From positions 1-64,000 of the forward strand of contig JAFPME010000019.1 in NCBI GenBank assembly GCA_017402445.1: 64,000 nucleotides of DNA, read 5' to 3'. Positions 17,626-27,427 of the stretch are shown here, one piece after another. A model generated the notes under the pieces. It did no database searches and was not told the DNA's origin. It worked only from the letters and a program-made list of their open reading frames with translations. The stretch comes from Prevotella sp. Its GTDB lineage: Bacteria > Bacteroidota > Bacteroidia > Bacteroidales > Bacteroidaceae. The number at the start of each line of letters is the position of its first letter. Position 1 is the first letter of the stretch. The position numbers and the translations under genes were made by a program.

Positions 17626-19065
17626 ATGAAAAGAACAAAAGTCGTCGATGCTCTCAGCAGCACCGACTATGGCAAAGAGATAACCGTGATGGGATGGGTG
17701 CGCACGCACCGCAGCAGCAAGGCCGTCGACTTCATCGCACTGAACGATGGCTCGACCATCAAGAACATACAGGTCGTCGTGGATGCGGGCCGCGTGGACG
17801 AAGATACGCTCAAGAGCATCACCACAGGAGCCTGCATCAGTGTGGAGGGCATCCTCGTGGAGAGTCCCGCCCAGGGACAGGCTTCCGAGGTGCAGTGCCG
17901 CAGCATCACCGTCTTCGGACTCTGCGGAAGCGACTACCCGATGCAGAAGAAAGGGCAGAGCTTCGAATACATGCGCCAGTATGCGCACCTGCGCCTGCGC
18001 ACTAATACGTTCGGTGCCGTCATGCGCATCCGCCACAACATGGCCATGGCCATCCATACCTATTTCCACGAGCACGGCTTCTTCTACTTCAACTCTCCGC
18101 TCATCACGGCGAGCGACTGCGAAGGTGCCGGCAACATGTTCCAGGTCACGACAAAGAACCTCTACGACCTGAAGAAGGACGAGAACGGAAAGATTATCTA
18201 CGACGACGACTTCTTCGGCGAGCAGACATCGCTCACCGTCAGCGGACAGCTCGAAGGCGAGCTGGGCGCTACGGCCTTGGGAGCCATCTACACGTTCGGA
18301 CCTACGTTCCGTGCTGAAAACTCGAACACACCGCGCCATCTGGCCGAATTCTGGATGGTGGAGCCCGAGGTGGCTTTCATCGATCAGGAAGAGCTGATGG
18401 ACCTTGAGGAGGATTTCATCAAGTACTGCGTGCGCTGGGCGCTCGACAATTGCAAGGACGACCTGGAGTTCCTCAACAAGATGATCGACAAGTCGCTCAT
18501 TGCCAGACTGGAGGGTGTGCTGAAGGAAACCTTCGTGCGCCTGTCCTACACCGACGGCATCCGGATACTGCAAGAGGCCATCCAGGCCGGCAAGAAGTTT
18601 GAGTTCCCCTGCGAATGGGGCGACGACCTGGCTTCGGAGCACGAGCGCTATCTGGTCGAAGAGCACTTCAAGAAACCCGTCATCATGACCGACTATCCGA
18701 GCTCCTTCAAGTCGTTCTACATGAAACAGAACGAACCGACGGACGAAGGCGGGTCGGTGGGCTACCGCGGAACGGTTGCTCCCGGTCCTACCATGCAGGG
18801 TACGGACGTGCTGTTCCCGCAGATTGGCGAGATTATCGGCGGTTCGGTGCGTGAGGAGAACTACGACAAGCTGATGGCCGAGATTGAACGCCGCCACATG
18901 GACATGACCCATCTGTGGTGGTATCTCGATACGCGCAAGTACGGCTCGTGTCCTCATGCCGGATTCGGACTGGGTTTCGAACGACTCATCCTCTTCGTCA
19001 CCGGAATGCAGAACATTCGCGACGTCATTCCTTTCCCGCGGACGCCGAAGAATGCCGAATTCTAA
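17626..19065 (+). CDS. asnS: Asparaginyl-tRNA synthetase
   Basis: It charges tRNA-Asn with asparagine. The 479 residues show the class IIb layout: an N-terminal OB-fold for the anticodon (about 15-105, [19 protein letters not shown]), then the catalytic core with motif 2 ([21 protein letters not shown] region) and motif 3 ([15 protein letters not shown]). The length is slightly above the usual 465. No normal promoter or ribosome-binding site is evident; the inverted repeat element supplies the immediate leader (GGGTGGGTCTCATATT before ATG). It may be transcribed from the upstream gene. Confidence 0.97.
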   Translation: MKRTKVVDALSSTDYGKEITVMGWVRTHRSSKAVDFIALNDGSTIKNIQVVVDAGRVDEDTLKSITTGACISVEGILVESPAQGQASEVQCRSITVFGLCGSDYPMQKKGQSFEYMRQYAHLRLRTNTFGAVMRIRHNMAMAIHTYFHEHGFFYFNSPLITASDCEGAGNMFQVTTKNLYDLKKDENGKIIYDDDFFGEQTSLTVSGQLEGELGATALGAIYTFGPTFRAENSNTPRHLAEFWMVEPEVAFIDQEELMDLEEDFIKYCVRWALDNCKDDLEFLNKMIDKSLIARLEGVLKETFVRLSYTDGIRILQEAIQAGKKFEFPCEWGDDLASEHERYLVEEHFKKPVIMTDYPSSFKSFYMKQNEPTDEGGSVGYRGTVAPGPTMQGTDVLFPQIGEIIGGSVREENYDKLMAEIERRHMDMTHLWWYLDTRKYGSCPHAGFGLGFERLILFVTGMQNIRDVIPFPRTPKNAEF

Positions 19066-19089
19066 GACTTCATTTAAACCAACAAGAAT

Positions 19090-22089
19090 ATGAAAAGATT
19101 AGCTTTACTGTTGTGCGTTCTGTCCTCTGTCTTCGGAGGAAACGTTTTCGCCCAGCTCAACGGGGACGGGTATTATCGTGTGAGGAACACAACGACCCAG
19201 CGCTACATCTGCGTGCACGACGACAAGGGAAGTGCTCAGCAGGTGGGCGGTACTGTGCAGGCTGACATGGGAGCCGTGGAAATGATCTCCGACTTCAATG
19301 TGGTGGCCACAGATCCGGGCTCTGTGCTCTATTTCAACACCGTGGGAAGCGATGCGTACGACTTGCATGCGCAAGGTACCAGTACGTATGAAATCATGGG
19401 CGGTCGCCATCTGGCCATCCTCCCTTTCCCTGACGGCACCTATGCTGCGCGCGTCACTGCCAAGGGCTTGGCTGTCATGCTGGCTGACAATCTGACGACT
19501 GGTCTTTCGATTTTCTCTACCAGCAACCCCAACCGCTTCTGGGACATCATTCCGATCAACAACGGCGACAACTACTTCGCCGTGCAGCCCGAGCTGGAAT
19601 ACAAGGGTATGTACTACACGACGCTCTACACGGAGTTCCCCTACGAACTTTCGGACGGCGTCAAGGCGTATTATGTCAGCGATTTCGATGCCGACAACAA
19701 GCCTGTGCTGACGGAAATCATCGGAAAGGTACCTGCGAAGACGGCTGTCATACTGGAATGTCAGTCCAATGTGGCTGCCAACAACAAGCTGCTCCCCACC
19801 ATGGAGGATGTGCCTGCTGTCGGACAGAACTATCTGAAAGGCGTCTTTTTCAATATGAATAAGGTTAGTGGAGGCTACCGTCACGTCAACCAGAAGCCGT
19901 ACAATGCCAAGACCATGCGCGTGCTGGGCATGGGCGGCGACAAACCTGCATTCGTGAAGAGCTCTGAGGCTACGCTGGCAGCCAATAAGGCTTACCTGGA
20001 ACTGCCCGCAGGCAGGACCTTCGGCGACGAGATTGCTATTCCGCTGTTCGATGTCACCGATGATCCCATCACGGTGACGGCGCGCAGCTACACCGTCAAA
20101 TACGGCGACGAGATGCCTGTCTTCGGATTCGAAGTGGAGGGTGGTACCCTTGTCGGAGCGCCCGAGGTGTTCTGTATTGCCGACAAGTTCTCGCCCGTGG
20201 GAACGTATGAGATTGAGATTGCCAAGGGCTCTGTGGCCAATCCGAATGTGACGTTCGTCAACGGTACGCTGACCATTGAGAAGGCTCCGCTCACCATTTA
20301 TGTCGGAAACTACACCCGAAAGCAGTTTGAGCCCAATCCGGTGTTCACGCCGGAATACGGTGGCTTCCGCAACGGAGAAACAGAAGATGTGCTCACCGCC
20401 ATGCCTGTCATCACAACGACGGCCACACCGGAGAGTCCGGTAGGCGTCTATGAAGTCATTGCATCGGGGGCAGAAGCCGAAAACTACGCTATTTCCTACG
20501 TGCAGGGAACGCTCACGGTGGAGGATCCCGACGTGCCTCAGGTCACCATCACTGCCAACAGCTACACCATCAAGTACGGTGATGCCATACCGGAACTGCT
20601 CTACACGCAGGATCTGGACGCTGATCTCGGCGGAAAGCCCGTGTTGAGCTGCGAGGCAAACAGCAAGTCGCCCGTCGGAACCTATCCGATTGTGGTCTCG
20701 CGCGGCGACGTCTCCTACACGAATGTCGTGCTGCAAAACGGTACGCTCACCATCGAGCCTGCCGTGCTGAACGTCTCCGTGGACGACTACACCATCACGC
20801 AGGGCGAACAGATTCCTGCATTTGCGCTGAAGTACGACGGATTCAAGAACGAAGAGAACGAGAGCGTGCTGACGGAAAAACCCGTCGCCACGACTGCTGC
20901 CACTTCGGAGAGTGCTCCCGGTGTTTACGACATCGTGGTCACTGGCGGATCGGCACAGAACTACGAGCTCAACAGAGTCAACGGACGGCTGACCGTCCTC
21001 AGTCCCGAGCCCATCGTCGTAACGGCTAAGAGCTACACCATTCAGTATGGTGACGACATTCCCATGTTCGAGTATACAGTGGAGGGCGGCGAACTGACTG
21101 GCATTCCGTATTTCCAGTGCGATGCCACTTCTAAATCGCCCGTCGGTACATACCCCATCGTCATCTCGCAGGGCTCTGTTTCCAACAGCAACGTAACCTT
21201 TGTCTCAGGTACGCTGACCATCGAGAAGGCGCCGCTCGTCGCAACGACGAACGACTATACCATCAGTCAGGGAGATATGATACCCTCGTTCACCGTCATT
21301 TACCGGGGATTCCGCAACGAAGAGAATGCCACCGTGCTCACTGCTCAGGCCGTAGCAACGACCACTGCTACGTCGGAGAGTGTTCCGGGTGTGTATGATA
21401 TCACTGTTTCCGGTGGTGAGGCTCAGAACTATTCGTTCGTCTACGAGAACGCTAAGCTCACCATTCTCGCAGCCGATGCCATCATCGTGAAAGTGAATGA
21501 CTGCGTGATGACCTACGGCGACGAGCTGCCTCACTTTGAGTACACCGTACAGGGCGGAACAATTGAGGGCGTTCCTGCCATCACGTGCGAGGCTGCCAGC
21601 AATTCACCTGTCGGCGAGTATGTCATCAACATCGAGCCCGGAACTGTGACGGCAGCCAATGTGACCTTCGTTCCTGGCAAGCTGACCATCGTGAAGGCGC
21701 CACTGACCGTATCAGTTGGTGTCTACGAACGTGAGGAACGTCAGGACGACCCGCCTTTCGTACTCTCATACGAAGGCTTCAAGAACGGAGAGGACGAAAG
21801 TGTGCTCGACGAAATCCCGACTGCTGTGTCGATGGCATCTTTCTATAGCCCCGTCGGCGAGTACGAAATCATCATCATGGGAGGTAAGGCGCAGAACTAT
21901 TCGTTCATTTATGTCAACGGAAAACTGATCATCAACGTGGATTCTGCCATTGAAATGCTCTCCGTCAATGGAGGAACATTCGATGTCTACACCCTCGCTG
22001 GTGTCAAGGTGCGTTCTAACACAACCACTCTGAAGGGGCTGCCAAAGGGAATTTACGTCGTGAATGGCGTGAAAATAGCCGTAAAATAA
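19090..22089 (+). CDS. Secreted MBG-repeat surface protein
   Basis: The 999 residues begin with a signal peptide (1-21, VFAQ). An N-terminal region of about 310 residues may be lectin-like (ricin-type features such as YRVRNTTTQRYICVHDD). Eight MBG-type Ig-like repeats follow from about residue 333, arranged as four alternating pairs: type A starts like ITVTARSYTVKYGDEMP and type B like LTIYVGNYTRKQFEPNP. The C-terminal tail (FDVYTLAGVKVRSN, GLPKGIYVVNGVKIAVK) is typical of Prevotella exported surface proteins and is probably a type IX secretion signal. It starts 24 bases after asnS and ends at a strong terminator. A role in adhesion is inference. Confidence 0.83.
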   Translation: MKRLALLLCVLSSVFGGNVFAQLNGDGYYRVRNTTTQRYICVHDDKGSAQQVGGTVQADMGAVEMISDFNVVATDPGSVLYFNTVGSDAYDLHAQGTSTYEIMGGRHLAILPFPDGTYAARVTAKGLAVMLADNLTTGLSIFSTSNPNRFWDIIPINNGDNYFAVQPELEYKGMYYTTLYTEFPYELSDGVKAYYVSDFDADNKPVLTEIIGKVPAKTAVILECQSNVAANNKLLPTMEDVPAVGQNYLKGVFFNMNKVSGGYRHVNQKPYNAKTMRVLGMGGDKPAFVKSSEATLAANKAYLELPAGRTFGDEIAIPLFDVTDDPITVTARSYTVKYGDEMPVFGFEVEGGTLVGAPEVFCIADKFSPVGTYEIEIAKGSVANPNVTFVNGTLTIEKAPLTIYVGNYTRKQFEPNPVFTPEYGGFRNGETEDVLTAMPVITTTATPESPVGVYEVIASGAEAENYAISYVQGTLTVEDPDVPQVTITANSYTIKYGDAIPELLYTQDLDADLGGKPVLSCEANSKSPVGTYPIVVSRGDVSYTNVVLQNGTLTIEPAVLNVSVDDYTITQGEQIPAFALKYDGFKNEENESVLTEKPVATTAATSESAPGVYDIVVTGGSAQNYELNRVNGRLTVLSPEPIVVTAKSYTIQYGDDIPMFEYTVEGGELTGIPYFQCDATSKSPVGTYPIVISQGSVSNSNVTFVSGTLTIEKAPLVATTNDYTISQGDMIPSFTVIYRGFRNEENATVLTAQAVATTTATSESVPGVYDITVSGGEAQNYSFVYENAKLTILAADAIIVKVNDCVMTYGDELPHFEYTVQGGTIEGVPAITCEAASNSPVGEYVINIEPGTVTAANVTFVPGKLTIVKAPLTVSVGVYEREERQDDPPFVLSYEGFKNGEDESVLDEIPTAVSMASFYSPVGEYEIIIMGGKAQNYSFIYVNGKLIINVDSAIEMLSVNGGTFDVYTLAGVKVRSNTTTLKGLPKGIYVVNGVKIAVK

Positions 22090-22117
22090 TAAGGTATATA
22101 CCTTATATAATAATAGG

Positions 22118-22152
22118 AAACTTCCTTCCGGCGCACGGAAGGAAGTTTTTTG
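22118..22152 (+). terminator. Terminator of the MBG-repeat gene
   Basis: A long stem (AAACTTCCTTCC/GGAAGGAAGTTT) with loop GGCGCAC runs into a T-run. It lies 28 bases after the stop. Confidence 0.9.
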
Positions 22153-22171
22153 CTTTTTTTCGTCACTTTTT

Positions 22172-22202
22172 TTTGCACTTCATGAAAAAAGCTGTATATT
22201 TG
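22172..22202 (+). promoter_or_regulatory. Distal promoter upstream of the giant lipoprotein gene
   Basis: TTTG (22172-22175), exactly 19 bases, then TATATTTG (22195-22202): a full consensus match. The next large gene starts 287 bases further on, and a second equally good promoter lies at 22360-22390. Confidence 0.75.
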
Positions 22203-22218
22203 CACTCGATTTCGTAAA

Positions 22219-22311
22219 ATGTATCAAAAACAAAAACCTTTGCCTATGGAGGAAACAAGGAAAATGCTACCAATCAGGTCTCAAAATCTCCTTATTTTGC
22301 ACGGAAAGTGA
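22219..22311 (+). CDS. Possible 30-residue leader peptide
   Basis: An ATG frame begins 17 bases after the distal -7 box and ends at TGA 22309-22311 (internal ATG at 22246). The predicted peptide is basic (MYQKQKPLPMEETRKM at its start), with no signal peptide, membrane segment or amino-acid run that would mark a classical attenuation leader. It may be chance. Confidence 0.2.
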   Translation: MYQKQKPLPMEETRKMLPIRSQNLLILHGK

Positions 22312-22359
22312 CGCAAATGTTAAAATGTGTTCTTTTTGTGAAAAAATATGAGGAAATGT

Positions 22360-22390
22360 TTGCGCAGTATGATAAATAAGCGTATATTTG
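22360..22390 (+). promoter_or_regulatory. Proximal promoter of the giant lipoprotein gene
   Basis: TTTG (22360-22363), exactly 19 bases, then TATATTTG (22383-22390): the best kind of match to the Bacteroidetes consensus. The predicted leader is about 90 bases. Confidence 0.85.
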
Positions 22391-22488
22391 CACAAAATTA
22401 TTGTCACCTTTCGGAAGAGAGGGGATGGTTAGTGTGAGAGAATTTAAGCATAAAGTATATATTTAGTTTAATTTAATTTTTTAGTCTA

Positions 22489-25400
22489 ATGAAAAAGAAA
22501 ATTTTTAGCACGTTGCTCTTGGTGGCCTTCGCACTGGCTTCCACGAGCATGTTCGTTTCTTGTAAAGACTATGACGACGACATCAACCGCAAGGCTGATG
22601 CTTCTGTCGTTGACGCTTTGCAGAAAACGGTGGATCAGCTGAAAGCCGACTTGGCTACTTGCAAGTCCAATTGCGAGGCTGCTCATGCGACTTTCGCTTT
22701 GAAGACTGAGCTTGCTAAGACAGACGGAAATGTGGCTCTGCTGCAGGATGCTGTCAAGGCTTTGCAGGAAGAGATGAAGAATCTGGTAACAGCCGAGAAG
22801 CTTCAGGCTGCTATTGAGGATGCTCAGAAGGCTCTGAACGATGCCATCGACAAGAAGGCTGACAAGGCTGTTGTAGATGAGCTGTCTGGTAAGCTGGCCG
22901 GTCTCGACTCCAAGTACGAGGACATCCTCGGTAAGGTTGCCGACATCGACAAGAAGCTTGCTGCTATTGAGAACCTGAAGACTCAGGTTGAAGTGCTCGA
23001 GGCTTACAAGGCACGTGTCGAGAATCTTGAGAAAGAGCTCGCTAACAAACTCAATGAGGATCAGGTAAAGGCTCTCATCGGTGCTGCTACAGCTGACTTC
23101 GCTACTGTTCAGGCTCTTGCAAAACTTCAGGAGATTGTTGACGCCAAGGCTAACGGTGCTGATATTACTCGTATCGACCAGCTCATCGTTGAGCTGAGAG
23201 GAAAACTCGAGGAGTGCAGCGGCACAATCGTTACTAAGGAGCAGATCGAGCAGATGATTGCTACTCAGATTCTTGCTGTTACTGGCGGCATGACATCTGA
23301 CCAGATGAAGGAGTACATCTCTCAGGCTCTCGGTGACTATGCTACTGAAGATTATGTTGACGAAAAGATTAACGAACTCAACGAGATTATCAACGGTGTT
23401 GAGGGCGGTGAAGGTCTGAAAGATCAGATGGAAGCTGCTGAAAAGAAAGTGAACGCTCTGTCTAACAACCTGAACGTTCTGCAGTACCTGCTCGCTAAGA
23501 TGATCACCAGCATCGTGAACACCAATCCTATCATGTTCCTCGGTATCGAGACTGTTGAGGCTCCTGCTCTTGCTCTCCAGCCCGTCATCACACGTACTGG
23601 TAAGGAAATCAATGAGGTTTACCGTTACAACGACGGTAAGGGTGGTGAGTACGACGGTGAGGCTATGCCTCGTCTGGTTGCTCCTGCTTCTTACAAGGAG
23701 TTCTTCGCTAATCCTTGGATTGTTCTCCAGGAGTTCCGCGACGTTAAGCACGATACTTATGCTGTTGCTAACGAAGCTCAGTACCACATCAACCCGAGCA
23801 CTGCCAATCTGAACGACTGGAACCTCTCGTTCTACACTGACGAGCGCCTTGTTGTTGAGGAAGTTGAGTCTCGTACTGGCATCAAGGAAGTATTCGCTCA
23901 GCCGATTGAAGCTGCTGCTGCTAAGAACGACTTCCAGGGTGGTATCCTGACTGTTCCCTTCACTATCAACGACAACTACAAGTTTGGTAAGTACACTGGT
24001 TGGGAAGCTTACATTGAGAAGCTTGTGACCGATGTTAACACACTGGCTGCTCCGACTGCTGAGAGCTTCCCGTGGGGAACTACCGACACCAATCTTGGTG
24101 TGATCCGCGACAACGTGTTCTTCATTGCTCTGCAGGCTAAGAACGCTGCCAAGGATACAACTGTGACTTCTGACTACGCTATGGTTGCTCCTGTTGCTTA
24201 CCACGTAAATGGTCTTTGCGATAACGATCCTATCGTCGGTGAGCCATTCGATATGCCGAACTGTATCGCAATGCAGAAGAGACTGACTAAGGGTGATGCT
24301 TTCGGTGGCGGTGACCTGATCCGTAACTACCACATGTACAAGAAGGCTAAGACTGCTGCTGACAACGCTGAGACTCACCAGATTGCTTACAATGAGACAA
24401 CTGAGGTCTTCAACTTTGTTGAGACTCACTTCGCTTACATTGGCTTCCACTCTGATTGGGATTGCAGTGGTCAGATGCTCGACCCCGTACACGACAAGAA
24501 GTATGATGCTAACGGCCGCGTTATCTCTCACAAGCGTGACACTGAGCTCATGACTAAGCTCGGTCTTGGCTACAGAATTACTCCGCTGCACTGGAACTCT
24601 GGTTCTAATGAGACTGACGAGACTGCTCACATTACTTATAACATCTATAAGGGTGGTGAGATTGTTGCTAACGAAGAGACTGCTGATAAGTGGGTTGGCA
24701 TACCTGACTCTGTTGTCGTAACTCCGCGTCCTGTCAACGCTGATACCGGTAAGACTATTAAGGATGGTGACGTTGCTGATAACACTCGTGAAATCATCGA
24801 CCGTGAGCCGATGCTCCGTATTGAGGTTATCGACAAGCTGGGTAACGTAATCGAGGTTGGTTACATGAAGATGAAGATCACTGAGCGTCCGCTTGCTCCG
24901 GGTGCTGTGGTTGATCCTGAGGTAACTCTGCCGCTTGTTGGTCCGTACTATTACAACTGCGAATTTGCTGATGAGGTTACATGGCATCAGGTTGAGGGTT
25001 ATGTCCTCCGTGGCGATAAATTTGATGATCCCGTTCGTGGTCTGACTCGTGGTGTTGCTCTGAACGTTACGAAGAAAGAATTCGAGAAGCACTGGGCACT
25101 CGAACTTGACGAGGCTGGTAATGTCGTTCGCTATGACTGGACCGGTAAGACTCCTGTTCTCCAGAAGCCGATTATTGGCGAAATTGTTGAGAAGTACAAT
25201 GGTCTCGCACGTGAGACTTCTGTTCTCCGCTGGACATTCACTGCTTCTGACTGGGCTAACATCGCTGGTGTCAATGGTGTGAACCTCGTTCGCAACGAAG
25301 CTGGTCAGCTCGTGAACAAGAACCCGATCGAAACATGGGTACGCTATGTCAACGACGGTGGCGAATTCAAGGCTAAGGGTGATGTATATGTGAAGCTGGT

Positions 25401-26814
25401 TATTCCTGCTCAGTCTATCATCTTCCCGGAGGGAACTCTCAGCAACCATCGTTACGGTTACTGGTATGAGCTCAACACCAATACTCCTATCAAGGATGAG
25501 CTGAACAATGTTGAGAAGGCTATCGATACTCACATGAACGTTCGCACTCCGAAGGATTCTTACACTGTTCCTGTACTCACAACTGATGAGTTCAAGAAGA
25601 ATCTGTTCGAGTACTTCACAAGCCGCGAGATCATCGGTCTGAAGGAAGCTGCTAAGTTCGCTAAGATCTCTAAGGAAGCTGGATTCATGTTCACAACTCC
25701 TGCAATTGAGAAGGAGAACGCAGTATTCGACGCAAGCAAGTCTGGCATGTGGACTGTTCTCGGTCTCTCTAAGACTAAGTACACCTTGATGCTGTACCAC
25801 CAGGCTATGAAGTATGATGAAGAAGGTAACCTCGTACGTGGTTCTCGTACATCTGAGATCCGCACTGACCTCACAAAGGTTGACGAGTTCGGCAACAGAC
25901 TGGCTGCTAACCAGATTGTCATTAACGACGTTAATAAGACTGTGGTTTGCGAAATCCTGCCTGCTAAGACTATGCCTGCTGAGGAAGTTGGTCAGATTGT
26001 TCTGAAGTACGCTGAGAATGACAAGGCTTGGGATATCCTGAACTATGCTCACCGTCACGCTCTGAAGAATGGTCCTGCTGATGCTGAGAAGGAGTCGTTC
26101 ACTGCTTACATCCATGTGCTCGCTACTGAGTCTTGCATCCCCGTAACTCTGGATAAGGCTTACTTCAATGTGAAGTTCCTCCGTCCGATCAACTGGTACC
26201 CGCAGGTTGTCGATGCGCCTATCGATGCTACAACCGGTACTGCTGGTGACGGTTACTTCTACTGGAACCTCGAGCAGTTCATCAAGTTCACCGACTGGCG
26301 TCTGCTTGAAGCTGACGTGCCCGATGCTTCTAAGAAGGGTTACAACTATCCTGGCGACACTAAGGCTTACGCTGTAGTTCGTGGTTACACTGTGAAGGTT
26401 AATGCAGACAACACTCTGACTGAGACCACCACGAAGACCATCAAGAATCCGGAGATTGAGTACTGGAAGTACTATGGTATCACATTCGACAGCCGTGCTA
26501 CTGAAATGTACACCGACGTTGCAAATACTGATCGTAACATCATCGATCTGAATGCTGAACCCGGTAAGCTCAAGAATCTGAAGAAGGTATCTGACCTCGA
26601 AGGTATGGACTTCCAGTATGTGAGAAACGCAGCAGATCCTACTCTGTCTCGCTTCAAGTATAAGAATAACGAGGGTACTGTAGACGACTTCCACGTGTAC
26701 GTTCCTATCTACATCACTTATACTTACGGTCCTAAGGGCAGCAACCTCGTGATCAAGGCTTGGGGTACTCTGAATGTACACAAGACCGTTCACGGAACTG
26801 CTAAGAAGAACTAA
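22489..26814 (+). CDS. Giant coiled-coil surface lipoprotein (1441 residues), function unknown
   Basis: The signal peptide ends in a lipobox (STSMFVSC), followed by KDYDDDI, a start shared by many abundant Bacteroidales lipoproteins. Residues about 28-345 are a long alpha-helical coiled coil rich in Lys, Glu, Ala and Leu (for example KLAAIENLKTQVEVLEAYKA). The remaining 1100 residues look beta-rich and show no family I recognise. Codon use is extremely biased (GCT, GTT, AAG, CGT; almost no TTA, CTA or TCA), which indicates very high expression and explains why the opposite strand is open for most of the gene. Two consensus promoters precede it and a terminator follows. A surface-coat or stalk-like role is inference. 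Confidence 0.8.
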   Translation: MKKKIFSTLLLVAFALASTSMFVSCKDYDDDINRKADASVVDALQKTVDQLKADLATCKSNCEAAHATFALKTELAKTDGNVALLQDAVKALQEEMKNLVTAEKLQAAIEDAQKALNDAIDKKADKAVVDELSGKLAGLDSKYEDILGKVADIDKKLAAIENLKTQVEVLEAYKARVENLEKELANKLNEDQVKALIGAATADFATVQALAKLQEIVDAKANGADITRIDQLIVELRGKLEECSGTIVTKEQIEQMIATQILAVTGGMTSDQMKEYISQALGDYATEDYVDEKINELNEIINGVEGGEGLKDQMEAAEKKVNALSNNLNVLQYLLAKMITSIVNTNPIMFLGIETVEAPALALQPVITRTGKEINEVYRYNDGKGGEYDGEAMPRLVAPASYKEFFANPWIVLQEFRDVKHDTYAVANEAQYHINPSTANLNDWNLSFYTDERLVVEEVESRTGIKEVFAQPIEAAAAKNDFQGGILTVPFTINDNYKFGKYTGWEAYIEKLVTDVNTLAAPTAESFPWGTTDTNLGVIRDNVFFIALQAKNAAKDTTVTSDYAMVAPVAYHVNGLCDNDPIVGEPFDMPNCIAMQKRLTKGDAFGGGDLIRNYHMYKKAKTAADNAETHQIAYNETTEVFNFVETHFAYIGFHSDWDCSGQMLDPVHDKKYDANGRVISHKRDTELMTKLGLGYRITPLHWNSGSNETDETAHITYNIYKGGEIVANEETADKWVGIPDSVVVTPRPVNADTGKTIKDGDVADNTREIIDREPMLRIEVIDKLGNVIEVGYMKMKITERPLAPGAVVDPEVTLPLVGPYYYNCEFADEVTWHQVEGYVLRGDKFDDPVRGLTRGVALNVTKKEFEKHWALELDEAGNVVRYDWTGKTPVLQKPIIGEIVEKYNGLARETSVLRWTFTASDWANIAGVNGVNLVRNEAGQLVNKNPIETWVRYVNDGGEFKAKGDVYVKLVIPAQSIIFPEGTLSNHRYGYWYELNTNTPIKDELNNVEKAIDTHMNVRTPKDSYTVPVLTTDEFKKNLFEYFTSREIIGLKEAAKFAKISKEAGFMFTTPAIEKENAVFDASKSGMWTVLGLSKTKYTLMLYHQAMKYDEEGNLVRGSRTSEIRTDLTKVDEFGNRLAANQIVINDVNKTVVCEILPAKTMPAEEVGQIVLKYAENDKAWDILNYAHRHALKNGPADAEKESFTAYIHVLATESCIPVTLDKAYFNVKFLRPINWYPQVVDAPIDATTGTAGDGYFYWNLEQFIKFTDWRLLEADVPDASKKGYNYPGDTKAYAVVRGYTVKVNADNTLTETTTKTIKNPEIEYWKYYGITFDSRATEMYTDVANTDRNIIDLNAEPGKLKNLKKVSDLEGMDFQYVRNAADPTLSRFKYKNNEGTVDDFHVYVPIYITYTYGPKGSNLVIKAWGTLNVHKTVHGTAKKN

Positions 26815-26841
26815 TTGAACTTGTTCAGTTATTCAATATCA

Positions 26842-26871
26842 GAGGGGTGTCACTCGTTGGCACCCCTTTTT
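26842..26871 (+). terminator. Terminator after the giant lipoprotein gene
   Basis: Stem AGGGGTGTC/GGCACCCCT (one G-T pair) with loop ACTCGTT and a T-run. It lies between the giant gene and the next lipoprotein gene; no clear promoter follows it, so downstream genes probably depend on read-through. Confidence 0.85.
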
Positions 26872-26889
26872 AAACTAAAAACGTTTGCA

Positions 26890-27411
26890 ATGAAAAAGAA
26901 ATCTTTATTCCTTGTTATTATTTTCGCTGCTCTTGCAGTTTGTTCCTGCAACAAGAAACGTACACTTCAAGAAGTTGCTGATGATGCTATCCTCAAACCT
27001 GAGATGGAACTCTCGCAGAGCGATACGACAGAAGTGCTTTCCTTGGTGAACCGGTATATTCAGTTGCAGAAAGACGGTAAGGCCGAAGATGCTTTCAGCA
27101 TGATATATTTCTTGGATAAGGATTCTATCGTTCCTCTGCCTGCCGAAATGAAAAAGCGGTTGTATGGCTATTATTCCCTGATTGACTTTAAGGGTAAGGA
27201 AGCTCAGATTGACCATCTTATTTTCGTTGATGAGACAGACAGTCAAGTACGCTACACGGTCGAACTGTTCAAACAGAAGCCAGGTGAAGCTCAACGGCCT
27301 ACCAAGATGTCCTTCTTCATCAATCCTGTCCGCAGAGATGGAAAGTGGTATCTCACTTTGCCTGATGATGTGACTGATACCCGACCTGGTGGCTCGCAAA
27401 TAAAGAACTAA
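26890..27411 (+). CDS. Small putative lipoprotein, function unknown
   Basis: The 173 residues start with a signal peptide and lipobox (AALAVCSC, lipid-modified Cys near residue 20). The mature part alternates charged helices (about 25-85) with beta strands (about 95-165, QVRYTVELFKQKP, KWYLTLPDD) and resembles small NTF2-like or DUF4878-like folds, though I cannot assign it firmly. ATG 26890 is chosen because it gives the signal peptide. It lies between the giant lipoprotein and an OmpA protein, 16 bases before the latter, suggesting a shared envelope role. Confidence 0.8.
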   Translation: MKKKSLFLVIIFAALAVCSCNKKRTLQEVADDAILKPEMELSQSDTTEVLSLVNRYIQLQKDGKAEDAFSMIYFLDKDSIVPLPAEMKKRLYGYYSLIDFKGKEAQIDHLIFVDETDSQVRYTVELFKQKPGEAQRPTKMSFFINPVRRDGKWYLTLPDDVTDTRPGGSQIKN

Positions 27412-27427
27412 TTTAATGTTTAAGACT

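Noticed and set aside
22486-26793. A 4.3-kb open frame on the minus strand, opposite the giant lipoprotein gene
   Set aside because: It arises because the real gene avoids TTA, CTA and TCA codons; its translation is low-complexity Ser/Leu/Val sequence without motifs, and there is no promoter for it.
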